Source: Siphonodentalium dalli (lineage: Eukaryota; Mollusca; Scaphopoda; Gadilida; Siphonodentaliidae). Taken from it: DNA of 64,000 nt. Below are positions 1-9,711 of this stretch, in pieces (the first letter of the stretch is position 1; every line of letters begins with the position of its first letter). The notes below the pieces were generated by a model, which ran no database searches, was not told the DNA's origin, and saw only the letters and a program-made list of their open reading frames with translations. Where the stretch lies: positions 147,677,379-147,741,378 of the forward strand of contig CP136063.1 of the NCBI GenBank assembly GCA_032622095.1, read 5' to 3'. Made by a program: the position numbers and the translations under genes.

Positions 1-1417
1 TACTAGCAAATTATTCCGATTCTATCCGTATTTTAGAATAAGATAGTTTTATGTCTGGTTAGTTTTTATACATTTCCACAGAGAACTATAGGTATACTAA
101 AATTTTGTAGCCCATTAGAACATTTTCGTCGACATTTTACGATTTTACCAAATTTGTAATTATTGTGCGTTTGCGCATATCTATTGCGCAGGTCGATGGT
201 CACATACCCATCTACCCGAATACATGTTGTCGGTGTCTTAGGCAATATATATGCGGAATAAGACAATATGTCAATTTGCTATATTTGATAGGACACGCGC
301 GTAATACGCCGGACTGTAAAAAGATGTAATCTGGGCAAAGCGGATCGGACAAAGCGGATCATTCATAACATGACTAACTTCCGGTACACATGCGTAGATT
401 AAGTGAATTTGGACAATTTTAGTCCGATGTATCGACAAAACTCGTGCCTTGTCCGAGCATGACCATAATTGGAAAACTTGAGCGTTTGAAAACACGCGGT
501 ATTAATTATTTGGGATAAATCAGGATAAATATGTATTATTGTAATAGATAAAACTAAAAAGCATATGAATAGTTGAAAATTATTGCATTTTCAGAAGGAT
601 TCGTTTGCTGATCCGCTTTGCCCGATGTGGTGATCCGATTTGCCCAACGGCCGGGAAAAGCGGATCAAAATTAAAAATCACCATAGCAACCAAACCAATC
701 GATGTATCTTAATGCATCATCCGTCAAATGTTATGCCATCATGATTAGAAACTGACAGTGCTAATAATTATGATTGCCGGTTGCATTTTGTACAAGAAAC
801 CCTTACGTGATCCGCTTTGCCCGGGTCTCCCCTATATGTTAAAACGAGAACATCTTACCACTACGATACTACCACCAAAGCTACATGCGTATTTTGGTAA
901 ACTAAGACGAGTTATATACTAAGTTGATTAGTTCTATGTACATCAGTTATTCACATTCACTCATATTGGGGGAGAGGCAGGTTGTCTCGTTGTGGGGCAT
1001 AATGCAACACTCGGGTACAACCAGTACGAGAACAAATATGATTAGGCATATCGGAAATCAAACCTGGAAAAATAAATCTTATCGTAACCTTAGTTCAAAA
1101 CAAAAGAAATAAAAAAACATATTCGATCATTCCCAAACATTAAAACATGATATAGATAAATAATCTGGAACTTAGTGATTTCTTGTCGGCTAATAATTTA
1201 TTTACTCATACAAATATATAAACTATTGTCAGTAAACAATTTCTATAGCGGAGAAATCTGTCGATAATTCCAACTTAAAAAAATAAAATTGTCAAAATTT
1301 GAGTTGTGTAAAGAGGTGTTACGTTCTTAAATCAGCAAGTGAACGTGGATCGAACATTCACTCATGACACGATGAGATAGAACCATATTTGACGCTCGAA
1401 GGCAAAATAAAAACATA
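1..1417. other. Non-coding flank left of the large repeat element
   Basis: No open frame here carries a recognisable domain or sits between plausible splice sites. The sequence is AT-rich. The only structure I see is the cluster of 14-base motifs between 333 and 822, listed separately. Short open frames of 60 to 80 codons are at the length expected by chance. Confidence 0.6.
333..822. repeat. Cluster of six 14-bp motifs GGGCAAAGCGGATC in both orientations
   Basis: The motif GGGCAAAGCGGATC occurs at 333-346 and, with one change, directly behind at 347-360. Its reverse complement is at 610-623, 632-645 (one change) and 809-822, and a variant in the first orientation is at 653-666. The outermost copies face each other, so the block could be a small foldback element with subterminal repeats. 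I could not find a target-site duplication beside the outer copies, so the limits are uncertain. Confidence 0.6.
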
Positions 1418-1639
1418 CCGGTGTTCTGAAATATTAGTATGGTTGTAAAATAAGTATGGTTTTTTGGCTTACACATGCGCATAGGACTCAAAATATCTAT
1501 TGCGCGAGTATTGCGCAAGCGCGCGCTGTGACCTTCACTGTGAGGTCTGTACCGACCGACTGTCAATCATTTCGTCTCTTTTATCGAGTTGAACTGAGAA
1601 TAACAATCAGACTTCTCGAACTGTGTGCTACAAACGACA

Positions 1640-3045
1640 ACTATATATATGACAACCATATATATTTGTCAGGAAAAAAATACATATTTCACAAATAAAA
1701 AAATTTGGGGTTGCTGTTTACTTCTAAAACGATTGCAATTATATTCCCAAATCTTGTTTTGGTGAGGTAATCTCGACCAACATCCCTGATAATGCCTCTC
1801 CGACCATATACTTATATCTGATAACCGTACATCAATATTTGTCAGGAAAAAAAATCAATACTTATTATGTAAACGAAATGATGTCAGGCAATTAACTACT
1901 TAGAACCGATATATGATGTAGGGGATATAATTAGCCTATGTCTGACTTGTGAACGTGGCCTAATAAACCAGGCAGAAAATAAGGATGCAGGATTCTTTCC
2001 AAATGTTCCTTTCGGACTCGTTTGCGAACAAAAGGATGTCGAGTCAATATCAATATAGCTTTAAACGATTGTAAAAAAAATGCATATTAAGCTTTGTATG
2101 CAGTTTTATAGCCGATATGTGTTTAATTGTCATAAATATCAATACTTATTTGCTAATGAAAATGTAAGATCTTAAACAATTGTAAAAAAAAGTATGCATT
2201 TCTATGTTTAAATGTTCTTTTTATGTGATAATCTCGACCAACATCGTCCCTGCTAATCCGCTTTCATTTCAGTCATACCCATTTCACAGCAATAATTGTT
2301 TGTCAGAAAAAAATCAAAAGATGTATGGTATCTTGCCAAATGTTCCTTTCGTATCGATCAAATCATTCATGTAACACTTGTCCAACCAATTAAACATATG
2401 TACATACCCATTAGACAACCATACTTATTTGTTACAAAATCGATACTTATTTTGCAAACGAAAAAAAAATGTCATGTCAACGTTAGAAGCCTTAAAACAA
2501 TTGTGAAATACGTATGCAGTTCTATTTCTAAATGTTCTTTTCGTATAAGAATCTCGACCAATACCACCCCTGCTAATCCGCTGTCCAATCATACATATAA
2601 AGCTATTTGACAACCATACTTATTTGTCAAAAAATCAATACTTATTTTGCAATCGAAAAAATGTCATGTTACTGTCAGAAGCTTTAAAACAATTGTAAAA
2701 TCGGTATGCATTTCTGCGTCCAGATGTTCTTTTAGTATGATAATCTTAAAAGATGACTCCCATCATCCCCGATAATCTGCTTTCCAGCCATACCGAGCTA
2801 TTCAATATGTCTGTTGATGTCATAACTTGAATAGTAGTGATCTGATCTCTATAAAATTAGGTATGATGCCATTAAATAGTAAATTGTAAATTAAGCTTAC
2901 TATGCAGTTTTATTGCCCATATGTTATTGCCAAACATACTTTTTGTCAGAAATATCAATACTTATTTTGCAAATGAAAATGTAATATCTATGTTAGAAGT
3001 CTTAAACAATTGTGAAACAAGTATGCATATCTATTCAATGGCGCG
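1640..3045 (+). repeat. ~195-bp tandem repeat, block 1
   Basis: Units contain, in order, CAACCATACTTATTTGTCA, AATCAATACTTATTTTGC, a variant of GTTAGAAGCCTTAAAACAAT, AAATGTTCTTTT and CTCGACCAACATCATCCC with TGCTAATCCGC. The best preserved adjacent copies start at 2414 and 2609, a period of 195 bp. Copies before 2200 and after 2800 are degenerate and broken by deletions. Small open frames in this block follow the repeat and have no domain. Confidence 0.8.
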
Positions 3046-4029
3046 TACACATGACGGGCAAGAAAATATCAGGTATGCTCCATGTGACTTACTTGACCAA
3101 TAAAAACAAGTAATACACGAAAATATCCGATGGAGGCAGTGGACGGGTATGTTGTCGCCTGTGTGTGATATGTGTTCACCTTGATTGGTGGTCATCGGCA
3201 TCCGTAAAATAATCTCTAAGGTATTCGCTGTAACCGTTCACGCACTCGAGTTATGTAACCGTTCACGCACTCGAGTTATGATCCACCAGTAGTATCGTCT
3301 GTTTCAACAACTGATCTCGTAATTCCATTTTAGATGGGTCAAAAGAATCGCTGAAGTATTGTATGAATATATAGAGGCGTATATATAGAGAGTGTTTCTG
3401 TCAATCCACGTTTGACATCCCCTCCCCATCGCCTATGAATTTCCGACCTGGTATACCTCACATGCCTTGTGTTTTTTTTAACTTTAATGTTGACTGGACA
3501 CCAGGGAGGGACTCAGGGAGGGACATAGAGGAAACGTCAAACCAATATTTTGACCAAAAATAGGACGATCGAGATGCAAATGTTGGTCTAAACAACAAAT
3601 TCGACATACACTACTGGTTGGAAAGTCAGGCAACCAGAACAATTTCAACCCACTGTTGGTGTAATAGTGTCAGAAATGAAATTTCCAACTGCATGGTGAA
3701 CACTTTCTCATTATATACAAGGTCTTTGTGTGTGAGAGCAACGTGGCTACAGGTGGGTGAGTGCCTCATCCCACCGACTCTATATATATATATATATACG
3801 GTAATACACGTCATCAGTTGGAAATGCCATATTATGAATTGCCAATATGGACTATAGGTTGTTTACCAGACCCAATTCACTTAACCAGCACGACTAATAT
3901 AGTGTTCTGATTGAGCTGAATCAATGCCATCAAAACCGCCGCGTTCTCACGGGCTTAATCTTTGCAGCAAGAAAATATAAGGGTACAATTGTATCTGATA
4001 TTTTCTTGCAGATATTTTCTTGCAGGTAC
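3046..4029. other. Non-repeat spacer between 195-bp repeat blocks
   Basis: No gene is seen. The stretch holds a 25-bp unit duplicated at 3229-3253 and 3254-3278, an AT microsatellite near 3780-3800, and an inverted pair around TATTTTCTTGCA near 3966-4026. It looks like a separate insertion into the repeat block or remaining unique sequence of the outer element. Confidence 0.5.
3229..3278 (+). repeat. Exact 25-bp tandem duplication
   Basis: The unit starting TGTAACCGTTCACGCACTCG is present twice head to tail with no mismatch (3229-3253 and 3254-3278). The lack of divergence suggests a recent slippage or duplication. Confidence 0.85.
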
Positions 4030-4710
4030 ATGTGAACGCACCATAAATGTTATTTTTGTGTGATAATCTCGACCAACATCATCCCAAACCGCTCTCCATG
4101 GCAGTCATATCCATTTCACAGCCATATATACTTATTTGGCAGAAAAAAATCAAGACTTATTGTGTATGGTATCTTTCCAAATGTTATTTTCGTATCAATC
4201 AATTCATTCATGTAACACTTGCCCAACCAGTTATACATATATATACATACATATTAGACAACCATACTTATTTGTTACAAAATCGATACTTATTTTGCAA
4301 ACGAACAAATGTCATGTCAATGTTAGAAGCCTTAAAATAATTGTGAAATACGAATGCAGTTCTATTTCTAAATGTTCTTTTCGGGTAAGAGTCTCGGCCA
4401 ACATCATCCCTGCTAATCCGCTTTCCAACCATACCTATATAGCTATTTGACAACCATACTTATTTGTCCAAAAAAAAATCAATACTTATTTTACAATCGA
4501 AAAAATGTCATGTTTATAATGTTAGAAGCCTTAAAACAATTGTAAAATCGGTATGCATTTCTGCTGCAGATGTTCTTTTAGTATGATAATCTTAAAAGAT
4601 GACTCCCATCATACCCGATAATCCGCTCTCCAACCATACGGAGCTATTTCACAACCATACTTATTTGTCAGAAAAATCAATACTTATTTTACTTACAAAT
4701 TAAAAAACAA
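4030..4710 (+). repeat. ~195-bp tandem repeat, block 2
   Basis: Units start near 4257, 4448 and 4642 (periods 191 and 194). This block matches block 1 base for base over long stretches: 2200-2770 corresponds to 4040-4620 with an offset of about 1,843. Several units therefore appear to have been duplicated together rather than one at a time. Confidence 0.8.
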
Positions 4711-5089
4711 ACCAACGACAAAGTCACGACATTCAGATTTGTAAGCCGTTCCATGTGTTGTTCGTGGGGCATTAATTAATAACTAAATTGGATTAATACA
4801 GAAATCAGATGCAATTTGTGTATGGAATGATCTATTTTGAACTTCGAATAACACACAATAAAGACGAATAAAACACAATTAATTCCTGAAATTTGAAGCA
4901 TAATATTGTTCATTTTCCATATATAATTCAATTTGTTGGATCTTGTGTTTTAGCGTCTCTGATCACATGTATATATCTGATGTCCCCAGCGTTGTATAAA
5001 CTTCGTCTGGAAGGGAAGAAACATATAATTAAACATATAGATACATACACACCAAACCTAAAAAGTATACATAACGCGCGATTCCCAAA

Positions 5090-5753
5090 TGTTATTTTTG
5101 TGTGATAATCTTGACAAGCATCTTATCTGCTATTCCACTCTCCAGTACGTCTACCCATTTGACAACCATACTTATTAGAAAAATCAATACAAAAAAATGT
5201 CGGCTCAATATTTTAGCTTAAGCGCAATTATTTGAGATATGCAAAAATAGTTGTGTTTAAGCGCAGATATTTGTAATTAAGCTAAAATATTTGTGCTTTA
5301 ACTCATGTATCTTCCCTCAAAAATAAAATAGTCTTCCCCTGTGTGGTGGACTCTAATGTGTTGTGGACTCTGCCAATATCAACAGGTGTGTCAGGTAATG
5401 CTTTAAAAAAAAATTAATGTCCTTATTTGCGCTTTGGCTTCCCATAAATATTGTTACAAGCATTAATACATTTGTAAAATAAGTATCCACTTCTATTCCC
5501 AAATATTCTTTTTGTGTGGTAATTTCGACCAACATCATCCCTGCTATTCCGCTCTCGAACCATATAAAGGTACCTAGCTATTTGACAACCATACTTATTT
5601 GTCAATCAATACTTATTTTGTGAACGAAAGAATGTTGGGTCAATGTTAGAAGCCTTGTGACATTTGTAAAATAGTATGCGGTTTTATTCCAAAATGTTCT
5701 TTTTGTGTGGTATTCTCGACCGACATCATCCCTGCTAATTCGCTCTCCAGCCA
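5090..5753 (+). repeat. ~195-bp tandem repeat, block 3
   Basis: Degenerate units of the same family, clearest at 5450-5570 and 5571-5753. The last unit runs straight into the 6-bp target duplication of the Polinton-like element. Between 5200 and 5300 a local variation on AAGCGCA and TATTTGTG repeats is present. Confidence 0.75.
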
Positions 5754-5759
5754 CATATA
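5754..5759. repeat. Target-site duplication CATATA (left copy)
   Basis: CATATA immediately precedes the first base of the terminal inverted repeat AGTAGTACG at 5760. The identical six bases follow the last base of the opposite terminus at 11726-11731. A 6-bp duplication is the established signature of Polinton/Maverick integration. Confidence 0.85.
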
Positions 5760-6065
5760 AGTAGTACGTGTGGCTTGTTAGACCCACATCTAAAAATAGA
5801 TTTTTTGGCGGGTAAAATTGTTTGTACTAAAATATTCCCAATTTTTTTTTTTTTTAAACCAAATTTTTTTTTTTTTATAAATCTCAAAAAAATTATAATG
5901 AGTTTTCGGTCTCTTACCCAAATATCTGCCGACTATTAAATGTCGAATGTTTTTTAAATTATTTGCGTGTAATATCTTTTGTTATTTTTGTTCAAACAAA
6001 TTTTAAATATTTTTCATGAAACTCTGTTAATTTTATTAATCGATGTTTAGAAATAGCTTTATACC

Positions 6066-6180
6066 AATTATATGTGTATGGACTGGTCCGAGTCGCTGTA
6101 ATTTTGGACATTGTCACCATCGGTATGAATGCATACATTCCAGTGTTTATCAATCAGACGCAGTCCATACTCATATAATT
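6066..6180. repeat. 115-bp foldback with 20-bp arms inside the element end
   Basis: The arms AATTATATGTGTATGGACTG (6066-6085) and its reverse complement with one mismatch (6161-6180) enclose 75 bases. The block is repeated in the right arm near 10736-10850. It may be a nested miniature element or a structured part of the terminus. Confidence 0.6.
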
Positions 6181-6391
6181 GTCTCCACAATACCTGAAAT
6201 AATTTGACACCATTACTCTTACATAAATAATAAAGAGCGTTTATTCTTTACTTCTCTATCCCGATGAAGTTATTGAGTATATGACAGGTGTGCATTATCG
6301 CGAATTATAAATTATTGAGATGTTGTACTATTTTGAAAGCAGTCACGCTCAGACGAAGAGCGTGATGCGAAATTACTTCGGGTGTCCACAA

Positions 6392-6552
6392 AATTTCAAA
6401 AACTTCCAAAACTTCCAAAACTTCCAAAACTTCAAAAATTTCAAAAACTTCAAAAATTTCAAAAATTTCAAAAACTTCCAAAACTTCAAATTTTTCAAAA
6501 ATTTCAAAAACTTCCAAAATTTCAAAAATTTCAAAAAATTTCAAAAATTTCA
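6392..6552 (+). repeat. 9-bp minisatellite (TTTCAAAAA / TTCCAAAAC type)
   Basis: About seventeen units of nine bases, varying between TTTCAAAAA and TTCCAAAAC. Because the unit is a multiple of three, the frame stays open through it and gives Asn-Phe-Lys/Gln-type repeats. The open frame 6320-6886 that spans it, and its twin in the right arm, are therefore not good evidence of coding. Downstream of the array (6553-6886) the frame remains open in both arms, but no domain is recognised. Confidence 0.8.
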
Positions 6553-6925
6553 ATATAATGAAGATGACGAGCAACCAATTTTCGACTGGCTTGAGGCATT
6601 ACGTTATGGAATGAATAACGACAGCGGATCAGAATGTGATCATACACGCAATAATAGAAGTTACCTTTGTGTTATTGTTATAACAACATTACGTAATAAC
6701 CACTTATCGACCTATTCATACTTACGCTCATATATAATCTTATATAATGTTGCCTCATCTGTGCTAACTATGTTAGGGAGTTATGGTATACAAATATCAA
6801 TGACGAAGCTTCCTTTGACAGCTATGCATGTTCAGAATCGAATATATGTTACACCATATCTCCCCTCCCCACTTATAGATATATAACGAAAACGAGAATA
6901 ATATGTTGATGAAGTTTATTGAAAT

Positions 6926-7477
6926 TTAATCATTGTCAGAATCTTCGACCGTTAGATTTATTGCTAACAGTTTCTTGAATTTTCTCATCGCTTCATCTGC
7001 AGCCCATTCATTATCATATCCGTGTTTGGTCAGTTTGACCATTTTCTTCATGATCATGTTATGTATGGGTGATGTTTTCAATCGATACTGGTATTCTATT
7101 AATCGTCTATAACTTTTGAGAAAGAGAGCAAACTCTGTGTCGATGGTAGCCTCTTCTCCCGACATGCTCTCTTCTCCTTTCGCATCATTGGTGATGCGTT
7201 TCATCATACTTTTGAATGTGTCCATCTCGTTGACACATCGCGCAGCTTTCTTACGACCGAATACCGTTCTACTACCGGCGACAGTATTATCTTCTGAATC
7301 TGACGAAGCGGTTCTAGATTCAGATTCAGATGAACGGAGAACGATATCAGATTCTAGGTCATCGGTATCGTCTCCGAAGAAATTTGTCTCGGACATAACT
7401 ACGTGTTTAAGCTGTTTATGTCTTTGTAGATTGTAGTTCGTCGATAAAATAATTCCGCATAAATGACACCCGTGCAT
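6926..7477 (-). CDS. Single C2H2 zinc-finger protein of the Polinton-like element
   Basis: A 183-residue protein. It opens with one C2H2 finger (Cys4, Cys7, His20, His25; spacing C-x2-C-x12-H-x4-H) within its first 25 residues. An acidic serine-rich stretch follows (about 35-75), then a predominantly helical, charged C-terminal half ending in an acidic tail. A TATA-like TTATAAG lies about 30 bases upstream of the ATG, and AATAAA follows the stop within about 15 bases, so the gene is compact. A one-finger protein is likely a DNA- or protein-binding accessory factor, but its function is not known. The final 79 codons are duplicated, with one Arg/Lys difference, at 9712-9951. I did not recognise a named family beyond the finger. 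Confidence 0.65.
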   Translation of the reverse strand: MHGCHLCGIILSTNYNLQRHKQLKHVVMSETNFFGDDTDDLESDIVLRSSESESRTASSDSEDNTVAGSRTVFGRKKAARCVNEMDTFKSMMKRITNDAKGEESMSGEEATIDTEFALFLKSYRRLIEYQYRLKTSPIHNMIMKKMVKLTKHGYDNEWAADEAMRKFKKLLAINLTVEDSDND

Positions 7478-7658
7478 TATCGCGAATTATTGGAAGAACG
7501 ATCACTCTTATAAGTAGCGATAATAAGAGAGAATAAGGTGTGGTATACAACCCTCGCGTTAAGAGTACGTTCGTCCCGGGTCTAGGGTATAGATCTTTGA
7601 CCGCCGGTGATTCAATTAATGCCAATTTATCAGTATGGTACTCTCTGTATTCATTCAT
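7416..7658 (-). CDS. Small unrecognised protein of the Polinton-like element
   Basis: An 80-residue frame whose ATG lies only seven bases after the stop of the upstream gene (7666-7980), on the same strand. The first 35 residues (charged, with a Pro-Arg-Pro-Gly turn) look protein-like. The following part is hydrophobic and overlaps the promoter and start of the zinc-finger gene, so the real product may be a truncated N-terminus of a longer protein lost by deletion. No family is recognised. Confidence 0.4.
   Translation of the reverse strand: MNEYREYHTDKLALIESPAVKDLYPRPGTNVLLTRGLYTTPYSLLLSLLIRVIVLPIIRDNARVSFMRNYFIDELQSTKT
7505..7514 (-). promoter_or_regulatory. TATA-like box upstream of the first zinc-finger gene
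   Basis: On the minus strand CTTATAAGAG lies about 30 bases before the ATG at 7477. The same core TATAAGAG precedes the gene at 7666-7980 (at about 8044-8051). The shared core suggests a common element promoter type with very short leaders. Confidence 0.4.
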
Positions 7659-7665
7659 GATTTGG

Positions 7666-7980
7666 CTAATCGTATGACACTTTTCTTTTCATTTTCTTCT
7701 TATTATTAGACAAACCTCCAGCTAACACTCTCTTGTTGGTTTGTTTGGACGCTTTACGTGTGTTTGTCAACTTATTTGCTGCAACTTCGGCCTTAGCCAT
7801 TTCAATCGCTTGAGCCACTACGTTAATATGTGGTTTTAGAACGTCTTCTTCACTATCACTATTTTCAGTTCTGTCAATAAAGTATCGACCCTTATTATCT
7901 GGCGTTAACTTCTCATCAAGCATGTCTCTGAAATGTTTTCTCCACGTTTCAATATCTGCTGAAATATACGGGATCGACAT
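7666..7980 (-). CDS. Small protein with basic C-terminus, Polinton-like element
   Basis: A 104-residue protein. Its N-terminus (about 1-35) contains aromatic and charged residues around Tyr5, Trp13 and Phe17. An acidic Asp-Ser-Glu-Glu patch follows near 42-46, then an alanine-rich helical stretch (about 55-70). The C-terminus is strongly basic with a Lys-Lys-Lys-Met-Lys-Arg-Lys cluster that resembles a nuclear localisation or nucleic-acid-binding tail. A TATA-like box lies near 8048. It could be a small structural or DNA-condensing protein, but this is inference and I do not recognise the family. Confidence 0.5.
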   Translation of the reverse strand: MSIPYISADIETWRKHFRDMLDEKLTPDNKGRYFIDRTENSDSEEDVLKPHINVVAQAIEMAKAEVAANKLTNTRKASKQTNKRVLAGGLSNNKKKMKRKVSYD

Positions 7981-8043
7981 GTTTCTTCAAATGTAGTGTA
8001 CAAGTCACTCTTTTTTCTGCATTTTATTTTAGAAAGGTTATCG

Positions 8044-8053
8044 CCTCTTATAA
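8044..8053 (-). promoter_or_regulatory. TATA-like box upstream of the basic protein gene
   Basis: On the minus strand TTATAAGAGG is found about 65 bases before the ATG at 7980. It shares TATAAGAG with the box before the neighbouring zinc-finger gene. Confidence 0.35.
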
Positions 8054-8161
8054 AAATCGATTATCTGGATATTTATTAATCGAATCGTCGCTAGTCAGGT
8101 ACAGATAATAATTATCCATATGACTATAGTTTCTAAAAAAAAAACAATTAAAAGAGAATCA

Positions 8162-8629
8162 TTATTCTTCTTCTCTTATAGTTTTATTGATATCACTGAA
8201 TATATGCTTGAAGATTGACCACTGGTTCAAATTTAAATGAATACCTATAATCGTCGGAGTGTTATTCACAACTCGCCTAATGTCTGTATAAATGTGTCCT
8301 TGATTATTACATAATGTAACAGTAATGTTTGATCGTATTGTCCACTTTTTCACGAAAACACACGGGTGTTCGTAATCATTGGGGTGTGACATATTAGTAT
8401 GAAGTAATTCATAGTCAACCGACTCACGTGGTATCTTCTTTGGAACTAAAATAAATGGTAGTGACACAGTGATTACCATAATAGTAATTCCTATCCATTT
8501 AAGGAGATTCATATGTAGACGACCACGTTCTGTTTGAAACGTATTCGTCAAGGTACCTGTTCTATTATCCATGATTGTAATTGTTCTCGTGTACAACTTA
8601 CTCTTATTAATTTTGATATCTGGCGACAT
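8162..8629 (-). CDS. Membrane protein with PC4-like C-terminal region
   Basis: A 155-residue protein. One strong hydrophobic segment lies at about residues 42-62, ending before a Lys-Lys pair. The C-terminal 55 residues resemble the ssDNA-binding domain of transcriptional coactivator p15/PC4. They run as beta-type VTLCNNQGHIYTDIRR, a loop, then GIHLNLNQW and helix SIFKHIFSDINKTI. In PC4 the corresponding motif is a Gly-Ile-x-Leu stretch leading to a conserved Trp and a terminal helix with Ser-Asp-Ile-Asp. PC4-type proteins bind single-stranded DNA and occur in some phages and large DNA viruses. A membrane segment in front of such a domain is unusual, and the hydrophobic stretch may instead be a buried region. 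An upstream start would lengthen it; the chosen ATG is the first in frame. The resemblance was judged by eye. Confidence 0.5.
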   Translation of the reverse strand: MSPDIKINKSKLYTRTITIMDNRTGTLTNTFQTERGRLHMNLLKWIGITIMVITVSLPFILVPKKIPRESVDYELLHTNMSHPNDYEHPCVFVKKWTIRSNITVTLCNNQGHIYTDIRRVVNNTPTIIGIHLNLNQWSIFKHIFSDINKTIREEE

Positions 8630-8794
8630 CAGACTCTAAAATCCATGAATTAAATTTGTCTGGCCATGAATGCCAATGCACAATGATAGTTATCGATGTC
8701 AATAATGCGTTTCGTTGAGATCTTGATTGAGTATGCACCAATCAATTAACAATGACACAGAATATCACCCAAAGTATATTCATAAGGGGGGTGA

Positions 8795-9168
8795 GAAAAA
8801 GAGCAAATGAGCAAAAAAATGAGCAAATGAGCAAAAAAATGAGCAAATGAGCAAAATAATGAGCAAATGAGCAAAAAAATGAGCAAATGAGCAAAAAAAT
8901 GAGCAAATGAGCAAAAAAATGAGCAAATGAGCAAAAAAATGAGCAAATGAGTCAAAAAATGAGCAAATGAGCCAAAAAAATGAGCAAATGAGCCAAAAAA
9001 ATTAGCAAATGAGCAAAAAAAATTAGCAAATGAGCAAACAAATTTAGCAGATGAGCAAAAAAATTAGCAAATGAGCAAAAAAATGAGCAAAAAAATGAGC
9101 AAATGAGCCAAAAAATGAGCAAATGAGCCCAAAAAATGAGCAAATGAGCAAAATAATGAGCAAATGAG
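8795..9168 (-). repeat. 20-bp minisatellite, unit GAGCAAATGAGCAAAAAAAT
   Basis: About eighteen partly degenerate units between 8795 and 9168. In the minus-strand frames it reads as hydrophobic Phe-Ala-His-Leu-Leu-Ile-type repeats. It extends the downstream end of the second zinc-finger gene. Slippage in it would change the protein's tail or remove the stop. Confidence 0.85.
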
Positions 9169-9338
9169 TGTTGTTGTTGTTGTTGTTGTTGTGGCTGATG
9201 ATACTGTTGTTGATGTTGTTGTTGTTGCTGATGATACTGTTGTTGTTGTTCTGAAGGCTTGTGTTTAACTTTGATATGACGTTTCAAACTATCTTGCCAA
9301 GCATAGACACTTGAGCACTCTTCACATTGATACTTCAT
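8952..9338 (-). CDS. Single C2H2 zinc-finger protein with Gln/His tract
   Basis: A 128-residue protein. The N-terminal finger has Cys5, Cys8, His21 and His26, the same C-x2-C-x12-H-x4-H spacing and the same position as in the neighbouring 183-residue protein. A Gln/His tract made by CAA-type triplets follows (about 30-55). After that the frame enters the 20-bp minisatellite and gives a hydrophobic repeat tail up to a stop. A TATA-like box lies about 45 bases upstream. The two one-finger proteins are probably paralogues within the element. The tail is likely to be a read-through into repeats rather than a conserved part. Confidence 0.5.
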   Translation of the reverse strand: MKYQCEECSSVYAWQDSLKRHIKVKHKPSEQQQQYHQQQQQHQQQYHQPQQQQQQQHSFAHYFAHLLIFWAHLLIFWLICSFFCSFFCSFANFFAHLLNLFAHLLIFFAHLLIFLAHLLIFLAHLLIF

Positions 9339-9378
9339 TTTCCTATATAATCAGTGAAATCGAGCGTTCTTCTATGCA

Positions 9379-9392
9379 CCTATATTTATATA
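9379..9392 (-). promoter_or_regulatory. TATA-like box upstream of the Gln/His zinc-finger gene
   Basis: On the minus strand TATATAAATATAGG lies 41 to 54 bases before the ATG at 9338, a plausible core promoter position for a short leader. Confidence 0.35.
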
Positions 9393-9711
9393 GAACAGAA
9401 ACAAGGGCAACGTGGTGGACTAGTTAACTAGTTCGGGCCGTCTCTTCGTGTTGTTTGTACTGGATACAAATTTATCACATTGGCTACAATACAACCTACC
9501 TATCCAAATGTCAATGCAATTATGAGTGATTTCAATATGAGCACTCTATTATATAGATATGTGTAACCTGGTGACATGATGAAATCGATTGTGATACAAA
9601 GCTAAAGTACCGACCATAGGGTAGATACATAGCTAAAGTACCGCTATAGAGCAGAAGCTAACCGCTCGCGCCGCCGCCGCCGTCACCAATGATGCGAAAG
9701 GAGAAGAGAGC

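Larger units (their letters stand above)
5571..7194 (+). repeat. Left arm of 1.6-kb inverted duplication
   Basis: This stretch is repeated in reverse complement at 9683-11348 with scattered single-base changes and length differences in homopolymers and the 9-bp array. It covers 189 bp of host-side repeat, the target duplication, the element end and the 3' half of the first zinc-finger gene. Confidence 0.9.

Noticed and set aside
2296-4453. Several 60 to 104-codon frames with similar sequences
   Set aside because: They are the 195-bp repeat read in frame; similarity comes from the repeat.
6320-6886. 188-codon plus-strand frame with Asn-Phe-Lys repeats, conserved in both arms
   Set aside because: A 9-bp array keeps frames open on both strands, and both arms are recent copies of each other, so conservation is no evidence of coding.
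8795-9168. CRISPR-like regularly spaced repeat
   Set aside because: Units are contiguous with no spacers; it is a minisatellite in a eukaryotic genome.
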